Source of the DNA: Arthrobacter sp. ZGTC412
GTDB taxonomy: Bacteria > Actinomycetota > Actinomycetes > Actinomycetales > Micrococcaceae
Direction of reading: 5' to 3'
DNA: 64,000 nucleotides
NCBI RefSeq assembly: GCF_002929215.1
Contig: NZ_PJII01000001.1
Location: 616,951-680,950, forward strand
Each line of letters starts with the position of its first letter. Positions within the stretch are counted from its first letter, which is position 1. Positions 43,661 through 52,592 of the stretch are shown here, one piece after another. The translations under genes were made by a program, and so were the position numbers. Under the pieces are notes generated by a model. It had not been told where the DNA came from. It was given only the letters and a program-made list of their open reading frames with translations, and did no database searches.

Positions 43661-45442
43661 TTAGCGCGCCAGTACTCCCCCGACCGCTGCGGCAACCGCG
43701 TCTTTGATCCGGCCGTGCAGGGCGCGCAGGCCGTGCCGGTCAGCACGGACTTCCACGATGCTGCGGCCCTCGATCGGCTGGCCGAGCGCTTCGGCGAGTG
43801 CCGCCGTCGTACTGACTGGGCAGTGCCCGACGCCGTACGCTGCAGCGAGTGCCGCGATGTCCACTGCGTGCGGGGTACCAAAAAGGCGTTCGACGGCGTC
43901 ACCGTACGTCCCGGCCTCACGCACCGCACCGTGTTCCAGGAGGTCGAAGATGGCCCCGCCGGCGTCGTTGAGTACAACCATCCGCAGGTCGGGCTGCTCC
44001 TCCCCGGTGCCAAGGAGCAAACCGCCGGCGTCGTGCAGGAAGGTCACGTCGCCCAGCAGCAATGTGGTTTCCTGCCGGCCGCCGAGCGCGATGCCGGTGG
44101 CTGTGGAGATGGTGCCGTCGATCCCGGCGAGGCCGCGGTTGGCGTAAACGGTGGCGGCAGGTTCAGGGGCGGGCAGGCCGGCCAGGTCCACGTCGCGGAT
44201 TCCGTTGGAAGAGCCCAGCAGCAGCTGGCCCCGTGCGTGCTTCCACACCAGCGACCCGACGGCCGGGCCGGTGGCGGGCCCTCCCTCGGCCAGGATCCGG
44301 TCCAGTGCGTGCTGGGCGGCCGATCCCGCGAGCAGCCAGGTGTCCAGCCAGGCGGACGGACCGCGGCCGGCAAAATCCGCCAGGTCCACGAGGCTCTCCA
44401 GCGGCAGTTCAGTGCGCCGGCCGGGTTCGTACCAGGCCACCGGAAGCGGCTGGTACAGGGCAGACTGGACGTCTGCGCGTGCCAGCAGTGCCGCAACCGG
44501 CCTGGACAACGTGGGGCGGCCGAACAGGACAACCCGCTCGATCGGCGTTGCCGACTCGGGCCCGAAGTGTTCCAGCAGCAGCCGGTACGGCCCCACGGCA
44601 TTCGGCCCGAAGCGGGCGTTGGAGGAAGGCTCTGCCAGCAGCGGCAAGCCGTGGGCGCGGGCAAATGCCTCGGCGACCGGGCCGGCGTCGTGGCCTGCGA
44701 GGACTACTGTGCGTCGCTCGGGCAGGTCGGTGGATGCGGGCGGCAGGTTCATAACGAGGGGCTCGGTGGCCACCCGGTAGCGAGGCCTATCAGCAGACGT
44801 CGGCAGCTTCTCTCCGGGCCCGGGAACCAGCGGATCACGGAAGGCCAAGTTGAGCTGGACCGGGCCGGGGGCAAGGTCGGGGAACGCCCCGGTGGCCGCG
44901 GACAGGCCGGTCCTGATGGCGCGTTCGGGGTCAGTACCTGCGGGGATGTCGACGGCGAAGCGTACCTGTTCACCAAAGATGTCGGGCTGGATGGTGGTCT
45001 GGTTGGCGCCGGTCCCGCGCAGTTCCTCCGGCCGGTCAGCGGACAGGACGATCAGCGGAACGGCCGCATGGTTGGCCTCCATCACCGCTGGCAGCAGGTT
45101 CCCGACGGCAGTCCCGGACGTGGTCAGTACAGCTGCCGGCGAGCCGGTGGACAGGGCCAGGCCCAGGGCAGTAAACCCGGCGGAACGCTCATCGATCCGG
45201 ACCAGCAACTCTATATGTCCCTGCGCCGATGCTTCCGCCAGCGCATAGGCCATGGGGGCAGACCGGGAACCGGGCGAAACCACCACGTGCTGCACACCGC
45301 CGTCAACCAGAACCTCGACGGCGATCCGCGCCGCCGCCAAGGCACTCAGCGAAGGTGCGGCGCCGGAAAAGTCTGCAGGGGAAGTCTCAGTGTCAAAAGA
45401 ATCTGGCGAAGCATCGGGGGCGGAATCATTGGGCGAAGTCAC
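43661..45442 (-). CDS. menD: 2-succinyl-5-enolpyruvyl-6-hydroxy-3-cyclohexene-1-carboxylate synthase
   Basis: A thiamine-diphosphate enzyme of about 593 aa joining isochorismate and 2-oxoglutarate. The N-terminal VSPGSRSAPMAYAL motif and RIDERSAGFTALGLAL region are characteristic. The ThDP/Mg2+ motif is in GDVTFLHDAGGLL followed by VVLNDAGGAIF. It supplies the intermediate used by MenC (47865). GTG at 45442 or TTG at 45445 may be the start. It is convergent with the VOC gene and separated from phoX by a large hairpin. Confidence 0.94.
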   Translation of the reverse strand: MTSPNDSAPDASPDSFDTETSPADFSGAAPSLSALAAARIAVEVLVDGGVQHVVVSPGSRSAPMAYALAEASAQGHIELLVRIDERSAGFTALGLALSTGSPAAVLTTSGTAVGNLLPAVMEANHAAVPLIVLSADRPEELRGTGANQTTIQPDIFGEQVRFAVDIPAGTDPERAIRTGLSAATGAFPDLAPGPVQLNLAFRDPLVPGPGEKLPTSADRPRYRVATEPLVMNLPPASTDLPERRTVVLAGHDAGPVAEAFARAHGLPLLAEPSSNARFGPNAVGPYRLLLEHFGPESATPIERVVLFGRPTLSRPVAALLARADVQSALYQPLPVAWYEPGRRTELPLESLVDLADFAGRGPSAWLDTWLLAGSAAQHALDRILAEGGPATGPAVGSLVWKHARGQLLLGSSNGIRDVDLAGLPAPEPAATVYANRGLAGIDGTISTATGIALGGRQETTLLLGDVTFLHDAGGLLLGTGEEQPDLRMVVLNDAGGAIFDLLEHGAVREAGTYGDAVERLFGTPHAVDIAALAAAYGVGHCPVSTTAALAEALGQPIEGRSIVEVRADRHGLRALHGRIKDAVAAAVGGVLAR

Positions 45443-45483
45443 CAATCCAGTCTGCCACCCCCGACGCTTCCCACGTTCCCTCG

Positions 45484-45543
45484 CGTTGCCCTATCACTTT
45501 CAGTCCCCAAACCGGGTTTTAAGGACCAATAGTGATAGGGCAA
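45484..45543 (-). terminator. hairpin between phoX and menD
   Basis: GTTGCCCTATCACT (45484-45497) pairs perfectly with AGTGATAGGGCAAC (45530-45543). It lies just after the phoX stop. Its arm belongs to an intergenic CTATCACTTT-type motif seen again near 47.8 kb and 57.04 kb. Confidence 0.75.
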
Positions 45544-45561
45544 CGGGTAGGCAGGAAAGGA

Positions 45562-47649
45562 CTAGCCGCGGAACACCTGGATCACGGACGGACGGGGTGC
45601 GCGCGCCTGGCCGCGGGCCGGCGTGGCACCTGCCGGGACGTAATCCGGGAAGTAGGAGTGCTGCTTTTCGAAGGAGCCTTCCTCTCCCGGGTGCTGTACG
45701 GAAACGAAGACGGTGCGCTCCTCGTCGTGGATGATGGGTCCGCAGGTTTCGCCCTCGTTGGGCACCGCCAGGAACTGCTCCACCTTGCCGCGCTCCGCGC
45801 CTTCCAGGGTGACCTTGAAGAGACCGTCCGCCTTGCCGATGCCGGAGGGGGCGCCATCGGTGGAGATCCAGAGGTTGCCCACGGAGTCGAACGCGAGGTT
45901 GTCCGGGCAGGAGATGGGCGAGACCTTGTCCACCGGGAAACCGGAGAAGTAGGTAACGTCGCCCTGGGCCGGATCGCCACAGACCAGCAGCAGGTTCCAC
46001 GTAAAGGTGGTGGAGGTCTGGTCGCCGGTCTCGGTGATTTCCACAACGTGGCCGTCGCGGTTCTGGTTGCGGGGGTTGACTTCGGTGGCAGGTTCCGTTG
46101 TGTATTTGCCGAGGGCGTCCTTCTTTCCGCGGTCAGAGTTGTTGGTGCAGGCGACGTAGACCTTGCCGGTGTGCAGGCTCGGCTCCACGTCCTCACAGCG
46201 GTCCATCTTGGTGGGGCCAACTTTGTCCGCTGCGACGCGGGTGTACACCAGGACCTCTTCGACGGACATGCCCGGCACCGCTGACTTGCCGTCCACAACC
46301 AGGGGCAGCCACTGGCCGACGCCGTCGAAGGCACCGTCCGACGGCACGTTTCCGGTGCCGGTGATTTCAGCGGCCGGTGAGTTGCCCGTGAACTTGGCGA
46401 CGTACAGGTTGCCCGCGGACAGGAGGGTCATGTTGTGCTTGCGGTCGCCCTCCTTGTAGTAGTCCTTGGAGACGAACTTGTAGAGGTAGTCGAAGCGCTC
46501 GTCGTCGCCGGAGTAGGCCACCACCTTGCCGGACTTGGCAATGATGACGTTGGCACCCTCGTGCTTGAAGCGGCCCAGTGAGGAGTGCTTCTTGGGGGTG
46601 GAGGTGGGGTCGAACGGGTCAACTTCCACGATCCAGCCGAAGCGGTTGGCCTCGTTCTCGTAGCCGGCGTTGCGGGTGTCCCAGCGGTCTTCGTCGTTTT
46701 CCCAGCCCCGGGCGGTGGCCTTGTCCGTCAGGCCGTAGCGCTTGTCGTAGGCGGAGGTGCCCGGGGAGCGGAAGTAGCCGTTGAAGTTTTCTTCGCCGGA
46801 GAGGATGGTGCCCCACGGGGTGGTGCCGCCGGCGCAGTTGCCCAGCGTGCCCTTGATGTAGCGGCCGGCAGTGTCCTCGGCGGTCTTGACCAGCGACGAG
46901 CCGGCGGCGGGACCGGTCAGCTCGTACACGGTGCTGTTGAGGTAACGGCGGTTGAGTTTCGCACCCTTGACGTAGGTCCAGGGGTCGTTCTTGTTCTTGC
47001 GCTCCAACTCCACCACGGAGAGGCCGTGCGCGGCTGCCCCCACAGCGCGCTTCTGCTCGGCCGGCATCGCAGCGGGGAACATGATGTTCTCGTTGGTGTA
47101 CTCGTGGTTGGCGAAGAGCACCGCGCGGCGGCCCTTGCTGCCCGGGACTTCCAGGATGTCCGTGTAGTCGTTGTTGTAGCCGAACTGCTTTTCCTGCGCG
47201 GCGGCCGTCTGGTTGTTCAGGTCGAACTCCGGCGCGTCGTTGAAAATGGGGTCGCCCCAGCGGATAACCGGCTTCCAGGTGAAGCCTTCCGGAACCGTGA
47301 CGGCGTCAACGGAGGCATCAATCGACGGGATCGCCGTGAACTGGAGCTTTGACTTGCCGAAGCCCTCCTTGGCGGCTTTGGAAAGGCCGGCGGCGCTTGC
47401 GGATTCAGGTGACGTGACGGCACTGCCGAGTACGACGGCGAGCGCACCGGCGGCGCCGAAGCCCAGGGCGGCGCGGCGGGACATGGTGGCGGAGGCGATG
47501 TCGCGGAAGTAGCTGTTGGAGCTGGTGTTGCAGACGTCGCCGGAGCAGGCATTGTCGCACTTGAGCGCACAGGTGACGGCGCTGCGCTTGCCCTTGGTGT
47601 GGCCGAGCATCGGCAGCAGGGTGAACTTTCGGGCAGTCGTTTCAGACAT
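45562..47649 (-). CDS. phoX: PhoX-family phosphatase (DUF839), Tat-exported
   Basis: A 695-aa alkaline phosphatase-like protein. A Tat signal SRRAALGFGAAGALAVV lies at residues 57-73, preceded by an N-terminal extension with a Cys cluster (C27, C31, C35, C40; KCDNACSGDVC). This extended leader is usual in actinobacterial PhoX. The mature part has the beta-propeller metal-binding segments GGTTPWGTILSGEENFNGYF, RFGWIVEVDP and the EGANV region. It hydrolyses phosphomonoesters outside the cell with Ca/Fe cofactors. Start chosen at ATG 47649 with GGAAGG 7 nt upstream. Phosphate control is likely, but no Pho box was identified. Confidence 0.9.
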   Translation of the reverse strand: MSETTARKFTLLPMLGHTKGKRSAVTCALKCDNACSGDVCNTSSNSYFRDIASATMSRRAALGFGAAGALAVVLGSAVTSPESASAAGLSKAAKEGFGKSKLQFTAIPSIDASVDAVTVPEGFTWKPVIRWGDPIFNDAPEFDLNNQTAAAQEKQFGYNNDYTDILEVPGSKGRRAVLFANHEYTNENIMFPAAMPAEQKRAVGAAAHGLSVVELERKNKNDPWTYVKGAKLNRRYLNSTVYELTGPAAGSSLVKTAEDTAGRYIKGTLGNCAGGTTPWGTILSGEENFNGYFRSPGTSAYDKRYGLTDKATARGWENDEDRWDTRNAGYENEANRFGWIVEVDPFDPTSTPKKHSSLGRFKHEGANVIIAKSGKVVAYSGDDERFDYLYKFVSKDYYKEGDRKHNMTLLSAGNLYVAKFTGNSPAAEITGTGNVPSDGAFDGVGQWLPLVVDGKSAVPGMSVEEVLVYTRVAADKVGPTKMDRCEDVEPSLHTGKVYVACTNNSDRGKKDALGKYTTEPATEVNPRNQNRDGHVVEITETGDQTSTTFTWNLLLVCGDPAQGDVTYFSGFPVDKVSPISCPDNLAFDSVGNLWISTDGAPSGIGKADGLFKVTLEGAERGKVEQFLAVPNEGETCGPIIHDEERTVFVSVQHPGEEGSFEKQHSYFPDYVPAGATPARGQARAPRPSVIQVFRG

Positions 47650-47769
47650 GGGGGCCTTCCAAAGAAATCGATGCGGTCCGCCCACCCTGTCAGCCGGTTT
47701 CTACGCGCAGTAGTCAGCAAGGTGAAGTTCCGGTTAACCGCACGTGACCTGCAGGAATGTGCGGAAGGG

Positions 47770-47864
47770 GCAGTGATAAAGGCACGAAAGGTGATAGCGC
47801 GTTGGGCAATTCGTGCGATAGGTGACAGAGCGCAGGGGGAATTCGTGCGTGGAGTGATAGAGCG
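47770..47864 (-). repeat. imperfect tandem repeats of about 31 nt between menC and phoX
   Basis: On the minus strand, units begin CGCTCTATCACTCCACGCAC, CGCTCTGTCACCTATCGCAC and CGCGCTATCACCTTTCGTGC, and a last TTTATCACTGCCCC follows. The first two share CGCACGAATT. They sit directly after the menC stop and about 120 bp before the phoX start. Confidence 0.7.
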
Positions 47865-48860
47865 TCAGGCGGCGAGGAGGGCATGGACGCGGCGGAGCCG
47901 GGCCAGCCACCAGTCCCGGCGCTCCGGGGACGCCGCGTACTGCTCAAGGAGCCCGGCGTCGGCGGTCGCGTCGCGGAGCCGGATGGCGCCGTCGTCGGCC
48001 ACCAGCGGATCCGTGGTGATGTCCGAATCGAACAGGGACACCGTCCCCAGCCCGCACGCGTATGGCAGTCCCGGCAGCGCCGCCGCCAGGGCCAGGCCCG
48101 CGCGGATTCCCACCGAGGTGTCCAGCGCTGAGCTGACGACGGCGGGCAGCCCGGCCTGCGCTACGATGTCCAGCGCCCGCCGCACTCCCCCGAGCGGCGC
48201 CACCTTGACCACGATCAGATCTGCGGCACCGGCACGCGCCACGCGCAGGGGGTCGGATTCCTTGCGGACACTTTCGTCGGCAGCGATCAACACCGGCGTA
48301 CCGGCAGCCCCCAGAACGCGCCGCACCTCGGCCAGTCCGTCAATGGTGGGGACCGGCTGTTCGGCGTACTCGAGCCCGACGTCCGCCAGGCGGGTTAGGG
48401 CCTCGACGGCGGCGGGTACATCCCAGCCACCGTTCGCGTCCACCCTGATGGCCGCCTCCGGCAGGACCAAGCGAACGGCAGCGAGCCGGGCAGCGTCGTC
48501 GTCGAGCGTCTGGCCATGCTCGGCAACCTTGACCTTCACGGCGTCCACCCGTCCGAAGCGCGCCAGGACCTCAGGCACCCGTTCGGCAGCAACGGCAGGG
48601 ACGGTGGCGTTGACCGGAATCACCGAACGCAGCGGAGCCGGAAACCCCTGCCATGCGGCCTCAACGGCAGAAGCCAGCCAGCGGGAAGCCTCGGCGTCGC
48701 CATACTCCGGGAACGGGCAGAACTCTCCCCAGCCGGCCGGGCCCTGCAGGAGCAACGACTCCCGCTCCCTGATCCCGCGGAACTTCACCCGCATGGGCAG
48801 GCTGACCACGTGCGCGCCGGCCAGCAGTTCGTTGAGGGCGGGCACAGGCGGCGTAGGCAT
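47865..48860 (-). CDS. menC: o-succinylbenzoate synthase
   Basis: A 331-aa enolase-superfamily enzyme dehydrating the MenD/MenH product to o-succinylbenzoate. The KVKV lysine motif (VDAVKVKVAEHG), metal ligands in RVDANGGWDV, LEYAEQP and ADESVR, and the second lysine in LIVVKVAPLGG are all present. I chose the ATG at 48860; the frame is open to 49352, but there it runs antisense to the ArsR and SRPBCC genes. It is followed by the CTATCAC repeats. Confidence 0.92.
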   Translation of the reverse strand: MPTPPVPALNELLAGAHVVSLPMRVKFRGIRERESLLLQGPAGWGEFCPFPEYGDAEASRWLASAVEAAWQGFPAPLRSVIPVNATVPAVAAERVPEVLARFGRVDAVKVKVAEHGQTLDDDAARLAAVRLVLPEAAIRVDANGGWDVPAAVEALTRLADVGLEYAEQPVPTIDGLAEVRRVLGAAGTPVLIAADESVRKESDPLRVARAGAADLIVVKVAPLGGVRRALDIVAQAGLPAVVSSALDTSVGIRAGLALAAALPGLPYACGLGTVSLFDSDITTDPLVADDGAIRLRDATADAGLLEQYAASPERRDWWLARLRRVHALLAA

Positions 48861-48902
48861 GGACCCACTGTACAAGTGGTGACAAACGAACCCTTCCAAG
48901 AC

Positions 48903-48918
48903 ATACCCATATGGGTAT
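48903..48918. promoter_or_regulatory. 16-bp palindrome ATACCCATATGGGTAT, candidate ArsR operator
   Basis: A perfect palindrome ending 11 nt before the ArsR-family ATG. It overlaps TATACG (48916-48921), a possible -10 element. ArsR-family repressors bind such 12-2-12-type palindromes and autoregulate. Confidence 0.65.
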
Positions 48919-48929
48919 ACGATTGCGGC

Positions 48930-49265
48930 ATGGCACGGGCAGCAACAACGGCGGATACCTTCAACGCGGTGGCGGAGCCCCGCCGTCGGGAAATCCTGGA
49001 CGCCCTGGCCGGCGGCGAGCGCCCGGTCAATGAGCTCGTTGACCTGCTTGGCATGGCGCAGCCACACGTGTCCCGGCACTTGCGGGTGCTGCGGGAGGTT
49101 GGCGCCGTCGTCGTCCGGGACGAAGGCCGGCAGCGCGTCTACCGACTGAACCCGCAGGCCCTGAAGCCCATCCACGATTGGGTTTCCGGCTACCAGCATC
49201 TCTGGGAGGAACGTTTCGATCTTCTGGAGGGCGTTGCGAAGGACCTCGAAGAGCAGGAAAAGTAA
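48930..49265 (+). CDS. ArsR-family winged-helix regulator
   Basis: A 111-aa repressor-like protein. The recognition helix region reads NELVDLLGMAQPHVSRHLRVL and the wing is VVVRDEGRQRVYRLN. No metal-binding cysteines are present, so it is not an arsenic sensor. It belongs to the branch paired with AHSA1/SRPBCC genes, here encoded 16 bp downstream. A perfect palindrome covers its promoter, suggesting autoregulation of the two-gene unit. The ATG at 48930 is preferred to longer frames antisense to menC. Confidence 0.9.
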   Translation: MARAATTADTFNAVAEPRRREILDALAGGERPVNELVDLLGMAQPHVSRHLRVLREVGAVVVRDEGRQRVYRLNPQALKPIHDWVSGYQHLWEERFDLLEGVAKDLEEQEK

Positions 49266-49281
49266 GCAAAGGAGCAGGGCA

Positions 49282-49782
49282 ATGGCACAGACAAGCACCA
49301 TGAACGTCACCTTCCCCAGCGATGAGGAAATCCTGATCACCCGCACGGTCAACGCACCCCGGCACCTCGTCTACAAAGCCTGGACTACACCGGATCTGGT
49401 CAGAAAATGGTGGCCCGGGAAGCGCGGTGAGATGACCGTGGCGGACATGGACTTCCGGGTGGGCGGGGCATGGCGGTACGTGATGGTGGCCCATGGCGAA
49501 TTCGAGGTGGCCTTCCACGGCACGTACCGGGAAATTGTGCCGAACGAGCGGATCGTCCACACCGAGATCATGGAGACGCCGGACGTCGGCCCGGACAGCG
49601 AGGACGGGGCTGTGGTCAACAGCGTCACGTTTGAAGAGGCCGACGGCGGCGCCACCCTGGTCAGCATCCGCACAGACGCCAACAGCAAGGAAGTCCGGGA
49701 CATGATTGCGCAGTCCGGCATGGAGGGCGGCGTGCGGGAGCAGTTCGAGATCATCGAGGAGCTGTCGGCGAACCTCCGGTAG
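49282..49782 (+). CDS. SRPBCC (AHSA1-type) domain protein
   Basis: A 166-aa hydrophobic-cavity protein of the activator-of-Hsp90-ATPase-1-like family. Marks are ITRTVNAPRHLVYKAWTTPDLVRKWW, MDFRVGGAWRYVM and the C-terminal helix EGGVREQFEIIEEL. These bind small hydrophobic ligands; the role is unknown. An AAGGAG site 7 nt before the ATG fixes the start. It forms an operon with the ArsR regulator, a very common pairing. Confidence 0.9.
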   Translation: MAQTSTMNVTFPSDEEILITRTVNAPRHLVYKAWTTPDLVRKWWPGKRGEMTVADMDFRVGGAWRYVMVAHGEFEVAFHGTYREIVPNERIVHTEIMETPDVGPDSEDGAVVNSVTFEEADGGATLVSIRTDANSKEVRDMIAQSGMEGGVREQFEIIEELSANLR

Positions 49783-49870
49783 CCGCCGCACCAGGGCGAG
49801 GCGTGCGGGGGCGCCCCGCTACCGGTCAGCATGCGGCAGGATCCCAGCTTTCTGTGACAACCTTGAAGCG

Positions 49871-50776
49871 ATGACTTCTCAACGGCAAGCACTGACCAGG
49901 ACCCCGGCACGCCCCGCTCCGGGGTCGGGCTTCCTGTTCGTGCTTGCCACGCTCGCCTGCGTTGCCGGCCTGATCGCCACGTACTACTACTTCGTCCAGA
50001 CCACCACGGGCCAGTTCATCGACGAGTCCGCGCTGGTGGAAGCCGTCGATATCCACGGTCCGGCGGGCAAGGCGACCACCAGGTTCCTGGACCTGCTGCC
50101 CACCATCTCACTGGTGATGGCCGCCGTCGTGGTGCTGTTTGTCACGGTGATCCGGAAGCGGTGGACGGAGGCAGGCATTGCCGTGGCTGCCTGCATCGGC
50201 GCGAACATCGCCACGCAGGTCCTGAAGGATGTGCTGCCGGCCCGGCCGGACAAGGGCGTGGTGACGCTGGAGCTGAACTCGTTGCCGTCCGGGCACACCA
50301 CCCTCGCTGCGTCGGCGGCGGCTGCGGTGTTCCTGATGGCCTCGCCGCGCTGGCGCCCGATGGCGGGCTTTGTGGGCGGAACGTTCGCCATTGCCTCCGG
50401 GGTGTCCACGCTGATCAACCAGTGGCACCGGCCAGCCGACGTGGTGGCTGCGTTCCTGCTGGTGGGCGCGTTTATGATTCCCGCGGGCTGGCTGATCATC
50501 CGGCGCGGGGCGTGGAACGCATGGGACGGCTTCGGCGCGCATGTGGGTTCGGCAAGGATCTGGCTGACGCTTCCGGTGGTGATCGGGCTGGCCTCGGCTG
50601 CGGTGGCGGTGTATTCGCTGGCCCGGATTGCGCCCAGCCCCTGGCAGGAGGTCAGCACCACGAATTATTTCTGGGCGGGCATCTCGCTGATTGTGATCGC
50701 CGGGTATTTGGCGACCGTCGCCACCACGGCCATGTTTGCGTACGCCGCACGACGGCGGGACTCGCCAGGGCGCTGA
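49871..50776 (+). CDS. PAP2-family membrane phosphatase
   Basis: A 301-aa protein with about six membrane helices. The three PAP2 motifs are present: C1 KDVLPARP, C2 LPSGHTT with the proton-donor His, and C3 NQWHRPADVVAAF with the nucleophile His. It dephosphorylates lipid phosphates such as undecaprenyl diphosphate or phosphatidate at the outer face. No good ribosome site precedes the ATG. It is convergent with the amidotransferase gene, with a 14-bp gap. Confidence 0.9.
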   Translation: MTSQRQALTRTPARPAPGSGFLFVLATLACVAGLIATYYYFVQTTTGQFIDESALVEAVDIHGPAGKATTRFLDLLPTISLVMAAVVVLFVTVIRKRWTEAGIAVAACIGANIATQVLKDVLPARPDKGVVTLELNSLPSGHTTLAASAAAAVFLMASPRWRPMAGFVGGTFAIASGVSTLINQWHRPADVVAAFLLVGAFMIPAGWLIIRRGAWNAWDGFGAHVGSARIWLTLPVVIGLASAAVAVYSLARIAPSPWQEVSTTNYFWAGISLIVIAGYLATVATTAMFAYAARRRDSPGR

Positions 50777-50790
50777 CGTCATCTCCCGCT

Positions 50791-52569
50791 TTAGCCCACG
50801 GCGTGGCGCTGGAGCCACATCTCCAGCAGCGCCAACTGCCAGAGCACGTTGCTGTTGACCGCGGTCCGCTGCATGTTGGGATCGGCCAGCAAGCCGTCGA
50901 TGTACGCGGGCCGGAAAAGTCCGCGCTGCTTGGCCTCGGGTGCGTGGAGTGCCTCACGCACGATGGAGATGAAGGGTTCCGCCAGGTGCTGAAGGGCGGG
51001 CACCGGGAAGTACCCCTTGGGCCGGTCCACCACCGCGGCCGGGAGCAACTGCCGGCCCAGGTCCTTCAGAATCCCCTTGCCGCCCTGCGACGCCTTCAGC
51101 TCCGGTGGGCAGGATGCAGCAAGCTCCAACAGCTCATGGTCCAGGAACGGGACGCGGGCTTCGATGCCCCAAGCCATCGTCATGTTGTCCAGCCGCTTGA
51201 CCGGATCGTCCACCATCAGCAGGTGGGTGTCCAGGCGGAGCACCGCGTCCAGGGCGGTCTCGGCCCCTGGGGCTTCGAGGTTGGCGGCCAAAACCTGGCA
51301 GCTCACGTCAGAACTGCAGAACCACTCGGGTTCAACGATGTTCAAGAGCTCGTCATGACTGTGGTCCACAAAGTTTGAGGTGAACACGCCCTGGGCCTCC
51401 GAGCGGCTCACCCCGGCAAGCGGTTGGTGGTACCCGTATCCACCAAAGACCTCATCTGCGCCCTGGCCGCACTGCACTACCTTCAGATGCTGCGCAACAG
51501 TCTTCGAAAGCAGGTGGAACGCCGTCACGTCATGGCTGGCCATGGGTTCGGACATGGCACCTACGGCACCATCAATGGAGGGTGCGAATTCGGAGGTGCT
51601 GATGTGCAGTCGCTCATGCCGCGTCCCGAACTCCCTCGCCACCAAGTCGGAATACACGAACTCGTTCCCCGAGTCGCCGCCGGCGCCGTCGAACCCGATG
51701 CTGAAGGTGGACAGCCCGTGTTGGCCCTCCTCGGCAAGCAGGGCAACAAGCAGGCTGGAATCCAGTCCCCCGGAGAGAAGCACGCCCACCGGTACGTCGG
51801 CGACCATCCGCCGTCGTACTGCTGTCTTCAGGGACTCGCGGACTGCGTCCTGCCAGTCCGCCGCGGACCAGCCCGAGTGCTCCCCGCGCCGCGTGTAGCT
51901 GGGCCTCCAGTACTCGCGGTCATGCCAGGTCCCGTCGGCCCGGATGGTCCGGATGGTGGCGGCCGGCAGCTTCTGGATGCCGCGCAGGACGGTTCTGGGC
52001 GCCGGCACGATCGAGTGCCAGCTCAGGTAGTGGTGCAGTGCCGTCTCGTCGATGGAGGTGTCGATGCCGCCCGAAGCCACCAGCGCCGGCAGGCTGGACG
52101 CGAAGCGCACCCTCCCGGGCAGTTGCGAAACATACACAGGCTTAATGCCCAGCCGGTCCCGGACCAGCAGGACTTCCTGCCGCTGCGGATCGTAAAGCGC
52201 CACCGCAAACATTCCCACCAGGTGGTGGACAAAGTCGTCGCCCCACTTCCGGTAGGCCTTCAGGATCACCTCGGTGTCGCTGGTGGACCGGAAGGTGAAC
52301 TCGGGCTCAAGTTCCCGGCGCAGTTCCTTGTAGTTGTAGATGCATCCGTTGAAGATGACAGACAGGCCGCCGTCGTCCAGCATTGGCTGGGCACCCGCCT
52401 CGGAAAGGTCAATGATGCTGAGGCGCTGATGCCCCAGTGCTACCCAGCCCGACTCCCAGGTCCCCCGCCCGTCGGGGCCCCTCGAAGTCATTGCCCCCAT
52501 CATCTTGAAAACCGACTCCTGGGAGGCTTTTCTCCCATTGAAGGCAATCTCGCCAGCTATTCCGCACAT
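50791..52569 (-). CDS. AsnB-like amidotransferase, N-acetylglutaminylglutamine amidotransferase type
   Basis: A 592-aa glutamine-dependent amidotransferase. Cys2 (MCGIAGEI) opens the class II glutaminase. The NGCIYNYKELRRELE segment and the PP-loop LLSGGLDSSLLV of the synthetase half are present. Its N-terminus and the C-terminal RPKGYFPVPALQHL and LLEMWLQRH segments match the AsnO-like enzymes that amidate N-acetylglutaminylglutamine to make the osmolyte NAGGN, rather than housekeeping AsnB. The usual partner (a GNAT plus ATP-grasp synthetase) is absent on both sides. Ordinary asparagine synthase remains possible. A ribosome site GGAACGAGG precedes the ATG. Confidence 0.82.
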   Translation of the reverse strand: MCGIAGEIAFNGRKASQESVFKMMGAMTSRGPDGRGTWESGWVALGHQRLSIIDLSEAGAQPMLDDGGLSVIFNGCIYNYKELRRELEPEFTFRSTSDTEVILKAYRKWGDDFVHHLVGMFAVALYDPQRQEVLLVRDRLGIKPVYVSQLPGRVRFASSLPALVASGGIDTSIDETALHHYLSWHSIVPAPRTVLRGIQKLPAATIRTIRADGTWHDREYWRPSYTRRGEHSGWSAADWQDAVRESLKTAVRRRMVADVPVGVLLSGGLDSSLLVALLAEEGQHGLSTFSIGFDGAGGDSGNEFVYSDLVAREFGTRHERLHISTSEFAPSIDGAVGAMSEPMASHDVTAFHLLSKTVAQHLKVVQCGQGADEVFGGYGYHQPLAGVSRSEAQGVFTSNFVDHSHDELLNIVEPEWFCSSDVSCQVLAANLEAPGAETALDAVLRLDTHLLMVDDPVKRLDNMTMAWGIEARVPFLDHELLELAASCPPELKASQGGKGILKDLGRQLLPAAVVDRPKGYFPVPALQHLAEPFISIVREALHAPEAKQRGLFRPAYIDGLLADPNMQRTAVNSNVLWQLALLEMWLQRHAVG

Positions 52570-52592
52570 GTTGAGGTCCTCGTTCCTTGCAC

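Noticed and set aside
43493-45532. A 679-codon plus-strand frame opposite menD.
   Set aside because: Shadow frame: Arg/Gly/Gln-rich, without motifs, while menD on the minus strand is complete.
48861-49352. Extension of the menC frame by 164 codons.
   Set aside because: The extension runs antisense through the ArsR and SRPBCC genes and adds residues unlike any enolase-family N-terminus.
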